A stretch of 64,000 bases of DNA, taken from NCBI RefSeq assembly GCF_003752595.1, contig NZ_RKIJ01000001.1, positions 52,253 to 116,252 of the forward strand, in the 5' to 3' direction. A program made the position numbers and the translations under genes. The notes beneath the pieces are model-generated. The model did not search any database. It was not told the DNA's origin and saw only the letters and a program-made list of their open reading frames with translations. Every line of letters starts with the position of its first letter. The first letter of the stretch is position 1. This DNA comes from Cellulomonas sp. PhB143 (lineage in GTDB: Bacteria; Actinomycetota; Actinomycetes; Actinomycetales; Cellulomonadaceae). Of this stretch, positions 52,459-60,695 are shown one piece after another.

Positions 52459-53850
52459 TCACCCCGTCGCCGCCGAGCGGACCACCACGCGGGCGACGGG
52501 CCGCGACGCGGACGCGCCGGCCAGCACGAGGGCGACGGCGCCCGCGACCGCGAGGACGAGCTGGACGAGCACGGCGGCGTCCGTGACGGCGCCGGCACCG
52601 ATCACCGGGACCATGAACAGCAGCGACGCGACGACGGCGGCACCGACGGCGGTGGCCAGCGGGAGGGCCGTCTCCCGGAACCTCGCGCGGTCCAGCGTCC
52701 GCACGTCCGCCCCCGCGAGCACGAGCGCGCGGTACTGGTCGCGCTGGTCGATGACCCGGCCGGCCTGCATGACCCCGGTCGAGACGGCGGCGAGCAGGGC
52801 CGCGATCGCGAGGGTCAGGAAGCCGCCGGTGCGCAGGTCCACCAGGTACTGCGCCTCGGCCGGGTCCGTCCCGGTGCCCGGCCCGGCCAGCGCGAAGGCG
52901 CTGGTGAGGCAGGCGATGAAGGTGGCGAGCGCGACGCCGCCGACGGAGCGCCAGGCCGTGCGCGGGTCGTCGACGATGCGCCGTCCCGCGAGCAGCGTCG
53001 GCACCGCGCGCGCCCGGCGGGCGACGAGGCGCCCGGCGATCCCGACGACGAACGGCCCGAGCAGGTTCAGCGCGGAGAACCCGGCGAGCAGCAGACCGGA
53101 CAGGACCGCCACGACCACCGCCGTGGACGCCCACGGCGTGCGCATCGCGACGAGCAGGCCGACGAAGGCCAGGGCGAACGGTGCGAGCCGCGCCCAGCGC
53201 AGCCGCGGCGGCGTCGTGCGGGCAGCGACCCCGAGCGGGGTGACGACGACCCGGCGCAGGCCCAGGAGCGCGGAGACGAGCGCGACGGCCACGACCCCGA
53301 GGACGGCAAGGGCCAGCACCGGCACCCCGACCCACAGCTCCGCCACCGCGAACGGCCGTCCCTCGAACCGCACCCGGGCGACCAGCGGGACCAGCAGGCC
53401 GTAGCCGACGACGCCGCACAGGCCGCCGGCGAGCGCCTGCGCGCCCGCGTCCAGGGCGGTGATCGCGGTGACCTGCGCCGTCGTGCCGCCGACGAGCCGG
53501 ACGGTCGCGAGCCGGGCGTCCCGACGGGCGACGGCGAGCCGCGCCGCGGCGCCGCCGAGGGTGACGAGGGGGACGAGGAGCAGGAGGGCGGCGACCCCGG
53601 CGAGGACGGGATACACGGCCGTATAGCTGCCGGCGGCTGGGACGGGGCCGACGTCGCCCCTCGCGCCCGCGCCCGGCCACGGCGTGACCCCCGCCCGGGC
53701 GAAGAAGGCCGCGACGCCACCGAGAACGACGAGCAGCAGCGCGGTGGCCGTGCCGAAGGCGACGACGGCGAGCGCGGTCGTCACGCGCTGGGCGTCGTGG
53801 TGCTGGGCGGTGCGGCGGCGCAGGAGCCACCAGAGGCGCGCGGTGCTCAT
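52459..53850 (-). CDS. ABC transporter permease, FtsX/MacB-like
   Basis: This 463-residue permease has about ten membrane segments in two sets. The first set includes VTTALAVVAFGTATALLLVVLGGVA and the loop ARLAVARRDARLATVRLVGGT, a typical FtsX-like coupling region. The second includes TAWRSVGGVALATFIACLT and YRALVLAGADVRTLDRARF. It should work with the LolD-type ATPase whose stop overlaps its ATG by four bases. Such pairs export lipids, peptides or drugs, or act as mechanical signal devices; actinobacterial versions often answer to antimicrobial peptides. No two-component system is adjacent. Confidence 0.88.
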   Translation of the reverse strand: MSTARLWWLLRRRTAQHHDAQRVTTALAVVAFGTATALLLVVLGGVAAFFARAGVTPWPGAGARGDVGPVPAAGSYTAVYPVLAGVAALLLLVPLVTLGGAAARLAVARRDARLATVRLVGGTTAQVTAITALDAGAQALAGGLCGVVGYGLLVPLVARVRFEGRPFAVAELWVGVPVLALAVLGVVAVALVSALLGLRRVVVTPLGVAARTTPPRLRWARLAPFALAFVGLLVAMRTPWASTAVVVAVLSGLLLAGFSALNLLGPFVVGIAGRLVARRARAVPTLLAGRRIVDDPRTAWRSVGGVALATFIACLTSAFALAGPGTGTDPAEAQYLVDLRTGGFLTLAIAALLAAVSTGVMQAGRVIDQRDQYRALVLAGADVRTLDRARFRETALPLATAVGAAVVASLLFMVPVIGAGAVTDAAVLVQLVLAVAGAVALVLAGASASRPVARVVVRSAATG

Positions 53851-54626
53851 CGTCCCGACCGCCCGTCGGGCGCGGCCTGCGGGGCGCGGAACTCGTCGAC
53901 GATGCGTCCGTCCCGCATCGCGACGGTCCTCGAGAGGTGGCGCGCGACGCCGGGATCGTGGGTGACGACGACCAGGGCCGCCCCCGCGGTGCGCGCGGCG
54001 CGCGTCAGGACGTCGAGCACCTCCGCCCCGGTCGCCTGGTCGAGCGCGCCGGTCGGCTCGTCAGCGAAGACGACGCCGGGGGAGCCGACGAGGGCGCGGG
54101 CGACGGCGACGCGCTGCGCCTGCCCGCCGGACAGCTCGCCGGGACGCCGGCGCTCCATCCCGGCCAGGCCCAGGTGCGCGAGCCACCCGGCGGCGGTGCG
54201 CTCGGCGACGTCGCGCGGCGTGCCCGCGAGCATGAGCGGGAGCGCGGCGTTCTCCACGGCGGGCAGCTCGGGCAGCAGCCGACCGGACTGGAAGATGAAG
54301 CCGAGCTCGTCGCGCCGCAGCAGCGTGCGCTCGCGGTCGCCGAGCCGCGTGATGTCCCGCCCCCGCCACGTCACGCTGCCGGCGCTCGGTCGCAGGATGC
54401 CCGCCAGGACGTGCAGCAGCGTGGTCTTGCCGCTGCCGGACGGGCCCATGATCGCGAGCGACTCGCCCGGCGCGACCGTGAGGTCGACGCCCGCGAGGGC
54501 GGTGGTTGCGGTGGCACCGGCACCGTAGGTCTGCACGAGGCCGGTCGCGACGAGGGCGCCGCCGGCGCTCGGTGCGGCGGGCGCCGCGAGCGAGGGCGGA
54601 CGGGCGGGGACGGGTGGCGTGGTCAT
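53847..54626 (-). CDS. ABC transporter ATP-binding protein, LolD/MacB type
   Basis: This 259-residue cytoplasmic ATPase has Walker A GPSGSGKTTLL near residue 61, the Q-loop FIFQSGRLLPELPAVENAALPLML, the signature LSGGQAQRVAVARAL near 164, Walker B VVFADEPTGALDQ and the switch His in VVVTHDPGVARHL. These fit the LolD/MacB/YknY class. ATG 54626 has AAGGA at eight bases. It is the first gene of a two-gene operon with the FtsX-like permease, behind a 24-bp palindrome at 54691-54714 that is a probable operator. Confidence 0.93.
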   Translation of the reverse strand: MTTPPVPARPPSLAAPAAPSAGGALVATGLVQTYGAGATATTALAGVDLTVAPGESLAIMGPSGSGKTTLLHVLAGILRPSAGSVTWRGRDITRLGDRERTLLRRDELGFIFQSGRLLPELPAVENAALPLMLAGTPRDVAERTAAGWLAHLGLAGMERRRPGELSGGQAQRVAVARALVGSPGVVFADEPTGALDQATGAEVLDVLTRAARTAGAALVVVTHDPGVARHLSRTVAMRDGRIVDEFRAPQAAPDGRSGR

Positions 54627-54690
54627 GCCACCATCCTTTGGTGCGCCGGGGCAGCACCGCGTCGGACGACGGTCGGGTCGCCGCCGCCCC

Positions 54691-54714
54691 GCCGTACGAC
54701 CACGGTCGTACGGC
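54691..54714. promoter_or_regulatory. 24-bp palindrome, likely operator for the ABC operon
   Basis: Two perfect 11-base arms (half-site GCCGTACGACC) flank a central AC. It lies 65 bases before the ATPase start on the minus strand and 44 bases before the tRNA-Arg -35 box on the other side. TetR- or PadR-type repressors bind palindromes of this kind near multidrug exporters; none is encoded in the window. Confidence 0.55.
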
Positions 54715-54757
54715 GCCGGGCATGACGCGGATCACCCCGGCACGGGCCCGGACCGGT

Positions 54758-54786
54758 TTGGGAACCCGCCGGGCTCGGGGTAGGCT
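54758..54786 (+). promoter_or_regulatory. Promoter of tRNA-Arg
   Basis: TTGGGA (54758-54763) and TAGGCT (54781-54786) are separated by exactly 17 bases, and the tRNA begins 28 bases after the -10. Confidence 0.65.
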
Positions 54787-54814
54787 TCTCGACGGCTCGC
54801 CGATGGTGGGCCGG

Positions 54815-54887
54815 GCGCCCGTAGCTCAACGGATAGAGCATCTGACTACGGATCAGAAGGTTGGGGGTTCGAATCCCTTCGGGCGCA
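54815..54887 (+). tRNA. tRNA-Arg (anticodon ACG)
   Basis: The acceptor GCGCCCG pairs with CGGGCGC at 54880-54886. The D-loop contains TAGCTCAACGGATAGAGC, and the anticodon stem TCTGA/TCAGA encloses CTACGGA, giving anticodon ACG (read as inosine, codons CGU/CGC/CGA). The T-loop is GGTTCGAATCC. CCA is not encoded. A hairpin terminator follows at 54901. Confidence 0.96.
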
Positions 54888-54900
54888 CGCGATCGACCAG

Positions 54901-54926
54901 CGGCTCCACTCGAGAGAGTGGGGCCG
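54901..54926 (+). terminator. Terminator of tRNA-Arg
   Basis: A 10-bp stem (54901-54910 with 54917-54926, one G-U pair) and six-base loop are followed by a T-rich stretch, TTCGTCGTTT. Confidence 0.7.
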
Positions 54927-54948
54927 TTCGTCGTTTCCTGCCCTTCCT

Positions 54949-54966
54949 CTTGACAGCGCTGTCAAG
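54949..54966. promoter_or_regulatory. LacI-type palindromic operator on the -35 of the GH92 promoter
   Basis: CTTGACAGCGCTGTCAAG is a perfect 18-bp palindrome whose TTGACA (54950-54955) is a consensus -35 box. A TTGGAT at 54973-54978 follows with 17-bp spacing. The centre GCGC and arms TGACA fit LacI-family operators of glycan genes. A repressor here would directly block RNA polymerase. Confidence 0.7.
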
Positions 54967-55112
54967 CGGGCGTTGGATGGGCATGCACGGCCTGACGGCC
55001 CCGGGCGATCCCGGGGCTCCGCTCCTGGTGCTCGACGACGCGCCCCGGGGCATGCTCGACCATGGCGTGCAGCGACGTCGCTGCCCGGAACGATCGAAGG
55101 GGATCGCGAGAC

Positions 55113-58100
55113 ATGAGACCACCTACCTCTGCACACGACGGCCCGACGGCGCACGCGCCGTCGGGCCGTCGTCGTACCTCCGGGCGTCCCCGCCCCTGGG
55201 TCGCGAGCCTCGTCGCGGTCGGCATGGCGTTGCCGCTGGTGCCGCTCGGCGCCGCTGCCGCCACGGCGGCCCCGGCAGCCCCCGCCGCACTGCCCGCCGC
55301 GGCGGCCGAGCCGGGCGACTGGTCCACCTCGTTCGAGAAGGGCGATCCCGCCCCGCTCGTGACCACGGTGGCGCAGCGCGACGGCAAGCCCTGGCAGTCC
55401 AACGTCACGGGGACGGTCAGCACGCTCCCGGGCAGCGTCGTCGGCCAGGTCGCCGAGGTCACGGCGAGCGACCAGAACCTCCCGAACGAGGGCGTCGCGA
55501 ACCTCACGGACGGCAGCCCCTCGACCAAGTGGCTCACGTTCCACAGCACGGGCTGGGCGACCTATCGCTTCGCGGACCCGGTGCGGATCACGGCCTACAC
55601 GCTGACGTCGGCCGGGGACGCCGAGGAGCGCGACCCCAAGGCCTGGACGGTCCAGGGCTCGAACGACGGCACGACGTGGACGACGGTCGACCAGCGGTCC
55701 GGCCAGGACTTCCCCGACCGCCTGCAGACCAAGACCTTCGAGGCCGCGACGCCGGGCGAGTACACCTACTACCGGCTCGACGTGACCGCGAACAACAGCG
55801 GCAGCATCGTCCAGCTCGCCGACTGGGACGTCTCGACCGACCTCGACGCCCCGCCGACCGAGTCGCCGATGGTGACCGAGCTCAGCAAGGGCCCGGCCAG
55901 CGGGCCGACCATCAAGTCGAACGTCGGCTTCACCGGCCTCGCGGCGCTGCGCTACGGCGGCTCCCACCTCGACGACGGCGACGCGAACGCGACGAACGTG
56001 CTGTACGACGGCCTCGACGTCGTCGTCGGCGAGGACTCGCGGCTGAGCTACGAGATCTTCCCGGACCTGCTCTCCGACCTGCAGTACCCCTCGACGTACG
56101 CGGCGATCGACGTGCGCTTCACCGACGGCACCTACCTGTCCGGTCTCGGCGCCCGCGACCAGAACGAGACCCCGTTCTCCCCGCGGGGCGAGGGCGCGGG
56201 GAAGATCCTCTACGCCAACCAGTGGAACGACGTCCAGGTCGACCTGACGAAGGCGGCCGGCAAGACGATCGACCAGGTCCTCCTCGGCTACGACAACCCG
56301 GGGGGCGAGGGCGACACCCGCTTCCAGGGCTGGGTCGACGACGTCGCGGTCACCGCCCACCCGGAGGCGATCGACGGCTCGAGCCGCACGCACTACGTCG
56401 ACACCCGGCGGGGCACCTTCGCCACGGGCGGCTTCTCGCGCGGCAACAACATCCCCGCCTCGGCGGTCCCGAACGGCTTCAACTTCTGGACGCCGATGAC
56501 GGACGCCGGCTCGCAGAGCTGGCTCTACGCCTACCAGCAGCAGAACAACGCCCAGAACGTCCCGGTCATGCAGGGCATCGGCGCCTCCCACGAGCCGAGC
56601 CCGTGGATGGGCGACCGCAACCAGCTGGCGTTCCTGCCGGCCGAGGGCGGCGGCGTGCCGGACGCGACGCTCGCCAAGCGCGGGCTCCCGTTCTCCCACG
56701 ACGACGAGACGGCGCAGCCGGACTACTACGGCGTGACGTTCGCGAACGGGATCTCGGCGGAGGTCGCACCGACCGACCACGCCGCCGTCCTGCGCTTCAC
56801 CTACGACACCGCCCAGGGCCAGGTGCTCATGGACAAGGTCGCGGGCGACGCGAAGCTGTCCGTCGACGCGGCCGGCACGGTGTCCGGCTGGGTCGACGGC
56901 GGCAGCGGCCTGTCCGCCGGGCGCAGCCGCATGTTCGTCTCGGGCACCTTCGACCGCGCGCCGAGCGCCGTCGGGACGGCGGCCGGCGACCGGACGGCGG
57001 CGCGGTACGCGACGTTCGACACCTCGTCGACGAAGAGCGTCGAGCTGCGGGTGGCGACGTCCTTCATCAGCCAGGCGCAGGCGACCAAGAACCTCGACCT
57101 CGAGGTGACCGGCCGCAGCTTCCACGACGTGCGCGCCGCGGCGCAGCAGCAGTGGAACGACCGGCTCGGCGTGATCGACGTCGAGGGCGCGAACGAGGAC
57201 AAGCTCGTCACGCTGTACTCGAACCTCTACCGGCTCAACCTCTACCCGAACTCGCAGTTCGAGAACACCGGCTCGGCCGGCAGCCCGACGTACCGGTACG
57301 CGAGCCCCGTGGCCGCCAAGAGCGGCACCGCGACCGACACGACGACGAACGCGAAGATCGTCGACGGCAAGATCTACGTGAACAACGGGTTCTGGGACAC
57401 CTACCGCACGGCGTGGCCCGCGTACTCGCTGCTCTACCCGGACGTGGCCGAGGAGCTGGTGGGCGGGTTCGTCCAGCAGTACCGCGACAGCGGCTGGGTG
57501 GCCCGCTGGTCCTCGCCGGGCTACGCCGACCTGATGACCGGCACCAGCTCCGACGTCGCGTTCGCGGACGCCTACGCCAAGGGCGCCCTGCCCACGGACG
57601 TCGCCCTCGAGGCGTACGACGCGGCGCTGAAGAACGCCACGGTGAAGGCGCCGAACATCGCCGTCGGCCGCAAGGGACTCGACTCGTCGATCTTCCTCGG
57701 CTACACGCCGTCGTCGACGGGCGAGTCGGTCTCCTGGGGGCTGGAGGGCCTCGTCAACGACTACGGCATCGGGACCATGGCGGCGAAGCTCGCCGAGGAC
57801 CCGGCCACGCCGGAGGAGCGCCGCGCGCAGCTGCGCGAGGAGTCGACGTACTTCCTCGAGCGGTCGACGCACTACGTCAACCTGTTCGACCCGTCGATCG
57901 GCGGGTTCTTCCAGGCGCGCAACGCGGACGGGACCTTCCAGACGTCGCCCGAGGACTACGACCCGAAGGACTGGGGCGGGCCCTACACGGAGACCAGCGG
58001 CTGGAACTTCGCGTTCCACGCGCCCCAGGACGGCCAGGGGCTCGCGAACCTCTACGGCGGCAAGCAGGGGCTCGAGGACAAGCTCGACGAGTTCTTCTCG

Positions 58101-60587
58101 ACCCCGGAGACGGCGCCGAACGGCGGCATCCACGAGCGGCTCGAGGCGCGCGACGTGCGCATGGGCCAGTGGGGCATGAGCAACCAGGTCTCGCACCACA
58201 TCCCGTACATGTACGACTACGCGGGTGCCCCGGCCAAGGCCCAGGAGAAGGTCCGCGAGACGCTGCGGCGCCTCTTCGTGGGCAGCAGCATCGGCCAGGG
58301 CTACCCGGGCGACGAGGACAACGGCGAGATGTCGTCCTGGTGGCTGCTGTCGTCGCTCGGCATCTACCCGCTGCAGGTCGGCTCGGAGAACTACGCGATC
58401 GGCTCGCCGCAGTTCACGAAGGCGACCGTGCACATCCCGGGCGGCGACCTCGTCGTCGACGCCCCGGACAACAGCGTGGACAACGTCTACGTGCAGGACC
58501 TCAAGGTCGACGGCGTGGAGCACTCCTCGACGTCGATCAGCCAGGAGGACCTGGTCGGCGGCCACACGCTGACGTTCGACATGGGCTCGGAGCCCTCGTC
58601 GTGGGGGACCGGGGCGGACGACGCACCGGTGTCGCTGACGAAGGGCGACGAGGCACCCGAGCCGGTCGAGGACGTCACCGGGGCCGACGTCGGCAAGGTC
58701 ACCGTCTCGGACGGCACGGCCGCGAAGCAGGTCACGGCGCTGACGGACGACACGTCCGCGACGCAGGGCGTGCTCGCGACCGGGACGCCCGCGATCACCT
58801 GGAAGGGCTCGGGCGTGCGCCCGACCGTCACGCAGTACACGCTCACGTCGGGCAGCTCGGGGGCAGCGCCGTCGGCGTGGACCCTCGAGGGGTCGAACGA
58901 CGGCGAGTCCTGGACGACGCTCGACGATCGCTCGGGGGAGACGTTCCGCTGGGCCTCCCAGACCCGCCCGTTCGTCGTCGCCGAGCCCGCGTCGTACGCG
59001 CAGTACCGGGTCACCGTCGGTGCCACGGCGGGCGACGGGGCGCTCACGCTCTCCGAGCTCGAGCTGCTCGCCGACCCGGCCGCCACGGCGACGGGCGACC
59101 TGACCCTCACCGCGGCCGGCGACATGGCGGCGCGCACGGGCGAGGAGCTCGACGCTCCGCTGGCGACGCTGACCGGCCTGGACGGGTCGGCCGACGACGT
59201 CACGGCGTCCGTGACGTTCGGTGACGGGTCCGACCCGGTCGAGGGCTCGCTCGGCGCCGGGAAGTTCGGCGCCTTCACGGTCAGCGCCCCGCACACGTTC
59301 GACGAGCCGGGGGTCTATCCCGTGACCGTCACCGTGACGCAGGGCGACCAGACCCTCACCGCGACGCTTCAGGTCACGGTCTCGCTGGTGCGGGAGAACG
59401 CGCTCGTCGCGGCCTTCGACAGCACGTGCATCGGCGACGTCGGCTCGCTGGCCGCGAACTGCGACTACCTGGGCAACGGCTTCGACCGCGCCCAGCTCGC
59501 GGCCAAGGGCTTCGTGCAGGGCGAGCGGGTCGCGGTGCCGGGCACGGCGCTGAGCTTCGACCTCCCGGCGCGTGCGCCGGGCGAGCCGGACAACGCGACG
59601 GGCGCCGGGCAGACGATCGAGCTCGACCTGCCCGACGACGCGACGCAGATCTCCGTGATCGGCACCGCCAACGAGAAGAGCCAGCAGGCGCAGGGCACCG
59701 TGACGTTCGCGGACGGTTCGACCGCCCCGATCGACACGAGCTTCGGCGACTGGTCGGGGACCGTGAGCGCCCCCGTCTACGGCAACGTCCTCGTGGCGGG
59801 CACCGAGCGCCGGATGAGCGGTACGGGCACGGTCGGCACGCCGGCCGGCGTCTTCGCCGCGAAGCCCTTCGCGATCCCCGCGGGGAAGGACCCGGTGAGC
59901 ATCACGCTGCCGACCCAGACCGGGACGCCGGGCAGCGGCCGGATCCACGTGTTCGCGATCGCCAGCGACGGGACGGTCCCCGACCGCGCGCCGCTGGCCG
60001 CCACCGCCGGCAAGGACCTCGACGTGGCCGTGGGCGAGCCCCTCGACGACGCGGTCCTCGCGACGGTGACGGGCGGGCGTGCCACGGCCGGCGCGCCGCT
60101 GCGGGCGAGCGTCACCTGGGGCGACGGGTCCGACAAGGAGCCCGCGACCGTCACGGCGGCCGACTCGGGAGACGCGACGGTGACGGGTTCGCACACCTAC
60201 GCCGCGAAGGGCACGTACGTGGTGTCGGTCGTGGTCGACGACGGGTGGGAGAGCTCGGTGGCGCGGCTGACCGTGACGGTCGGCGACGCGGCTCCGGTGC
60301 TGCTCGTCGACACCACGGCGGTGGCGCGCTGCGTGGGCGCCAACGCCTACGTCGCGGTGCGCGCCACGAACGGCGAGGGCGTCCCGCTGGCGATCACGCT
60401 GACGACGCCCTTCGGCGCGAAGTCGTTCGACGCGGTCGCGCCGGGCAAGAGCGCGTCGCAGTCGTTCAACGCGCGGGTCGGCACCCTCGAGCCGGGCACG
60501 GTGACGGTGAAGGCGACCGGCACCGTGGGCGGCGAGGAGGTGACCACGACGAGCGACGTCGCGTACGACGCGGTGACCTGCCGCTGA
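55113..60587 (+). CDS. Secreted GH92 alpha-1,2-mannosidase, multidomain
   Basis: This 1824-residue exported calcium-dependent mannosidase removes alpha-linked mannose from yeast or N-glycan mannans. The N-terminus is a signal peptide with VASLVAVGMALPLVPLGAAAA. An F5/8-type (CBM32-like) domain spans about residues 100-260. The GH92 core follows: THYVDTRRGTFATGG near 430, NNGFWDTYRTAWP near 758 and GQGYPGDEDNGEMSSWWLLSSLG near 1063, with the catalytic acidic residues. After it come a second F5/8-like domain (1190-1320), PKD-like domains near 1325-1425 and 1630-1725 around a beta-sandwich region, and a cysteine-framed C-terminal domain from 1733 shared with the protein at 8909. ATG 55113 is chosen over an ATG at 55062. 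No sortase motif is seen. The promoter carries a LacI operator. Confidence 0.93.
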   Translation: MRPPTSAHDGPTAHAPSGRRRTSGRPRPWVASLVAVGMALPLVPLGAAAATAAPAAPAALPAAAAEPGDWSTSFEKGDPAPLVTTVAQRDGKPWQSNVTGTVSTLPGSVVGQVAEVTASDQNLPNEGVANLTDGSPSTKWLTFHSTGWATYRFADPVRITAYTLTSAGDAEERDPKAWTVQGSNDGTTWTTVDQRSGQDFPDRLQTKTFEAATPGEYTYYRLDVTANNSGSIVQLADWDVSTDLDAPPTESPMVTELSKGPASGPTIKSNVGFTGLAALRYGGSHLDDGDANATNVLYDGLDVVVGEDSRLSYEIFPDLLSDLQYPSTYAAIDVRFTDGTYLSGLGARDQNETPFSPRGEGAGKILYANQWNDVQVDLTKAAGKTIDQVLLGYDNPGGEGDTRFQGWVDDVAVTAHPEAIDGSSRTHYVDTRRGTFATGGFSRGNNIPASAVPNGFNFWTPMTDAGSQSWLYAYQQQNNAQNVPVMQGIGASHEPSPWMGDRNQLAFLPAEGGGVPDATLAKRGLPFSHDDETAQPDYYGVTFANGISAEVAPTDHAAVLRFTYDTAQGQVLMDKVAGDAKLSVDAAGTVSGWVDGGSGLSAGRSRMFVSGTFDRAPSAVGTAAGDRTAARYATFDTSSTKSVELRVATSFISQAQATKNLDLEVTGRSFHDVRAAAQQQWNDRLGVIDVEGANEDKLVTLYSNLYRLNLYPNSQFENTGSAGSPTYRYASPVAAKSGTATDTTTNAKIVDGKIYVNNGFWDTYRTAWPAYSLLYPDVAEELVGGFVQQYRDSGWVARWSSPGYADLMTGTSSDVAFADAYAKGALPTDVALEAYDAALKNATVKAPNIAVGRKGLDSSIFLGYTPSSTGESVSWGLEGLVNDYGIGTMAAKLAEDPATPEERRAQLREESTYFLERSTHYVNLFDPSIGGFFQARNADGTFQTSPEDYDPKDWGGPYTETSGWNFAFHAPQDGQGLANLYGGKQGLEDKLDEFFSTPETAPNGGIHERLEARDVRMGQWGMSNQVSHHIPYMYDYAGAPAKAQEKVRETLRRLFVGSSIGQGYPGDEDNGEMSSWWLLSSLGIYPLQVGSENYAIGSPQFTKATVHIPGGDLVVDAPDNSVDNVYVQDLKVDGVEHSSTSISQEDLVGGHTLTFDMGSEPSSWGTGADDAPVSLTKGDEAPEPVEDVTGADVGKVTVSDGTAAKQVTALTDDTSATQGVLATGTPAITWKGSGVRPTVTQYTLTSGSSGAAPSAWTLEGSNDGESWTTLDDRSGETFRWASQTRPFVVAEPASYAQYRVTVGATAGDGALTLSELELLADPAATATGDLTLTAAGDMAARTGEELDAPLATLTGLDGSADDVTASVTFGDGSDPVEGSLGAGKFGAFTVSAPHTFDEPGVYPVTVTVTQGDQTLTATLQVTVSLVRENALVAAFDSTCIGDVGSLAANCDYLGNGFDRAQLAAKGFVQGERVAVPGTALSFDLPARAPGEPDNATGAGQTIELDLPDDATQISVIGTANEKSQQAQGTVTFADGSTAPIDTSFGDWSGTVSAPVYGNVLVAGTERRMSGTGTVGTPAGVFAAKPFAIPAGKDPVSITLPTQTGTPGSGRIHVFAIASDGTVPDRAPLAATAGKDLDVAVGEPLDDAVLATVTGGRATAGAPLRASVTWGDGSDKEPATVTAADSGDATVTGSHTYAAKGTYVVSVVVDDGWESSVARLTVTVGDAAPVLLVDTTAVARCVGANAYVAVRATNGEGVPLAITLTTPFGAKSFDAVAPGKSASQSFNARVGTLEPGTVTVKATGTVGGEEVTTTSDVAYDAVTCR

Positions 60588-60615
60588 CGGTTCCCGTCCG
60601 CGGGAGGCGGAGCAA

Positions 60616-60660
60616 GAGGCAGGGCCCCGACCGGTGAGGTGCCGGTCGGGGCCCTGCCTC
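60616..60660 (+). terminator. Terminator of the GH92 gene
   Basis: A perfect 19-bp stem (60616-60634 and 60642-60660) with a seven-base loop is followed by CTTCTCT. It begins 29 bases after the GH92 stop. Confidence 0.85.
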
Positions 60661-60695
60661 CTTCTCTGCCTCGTCCCGGCCGCTACCGTGGGTCG

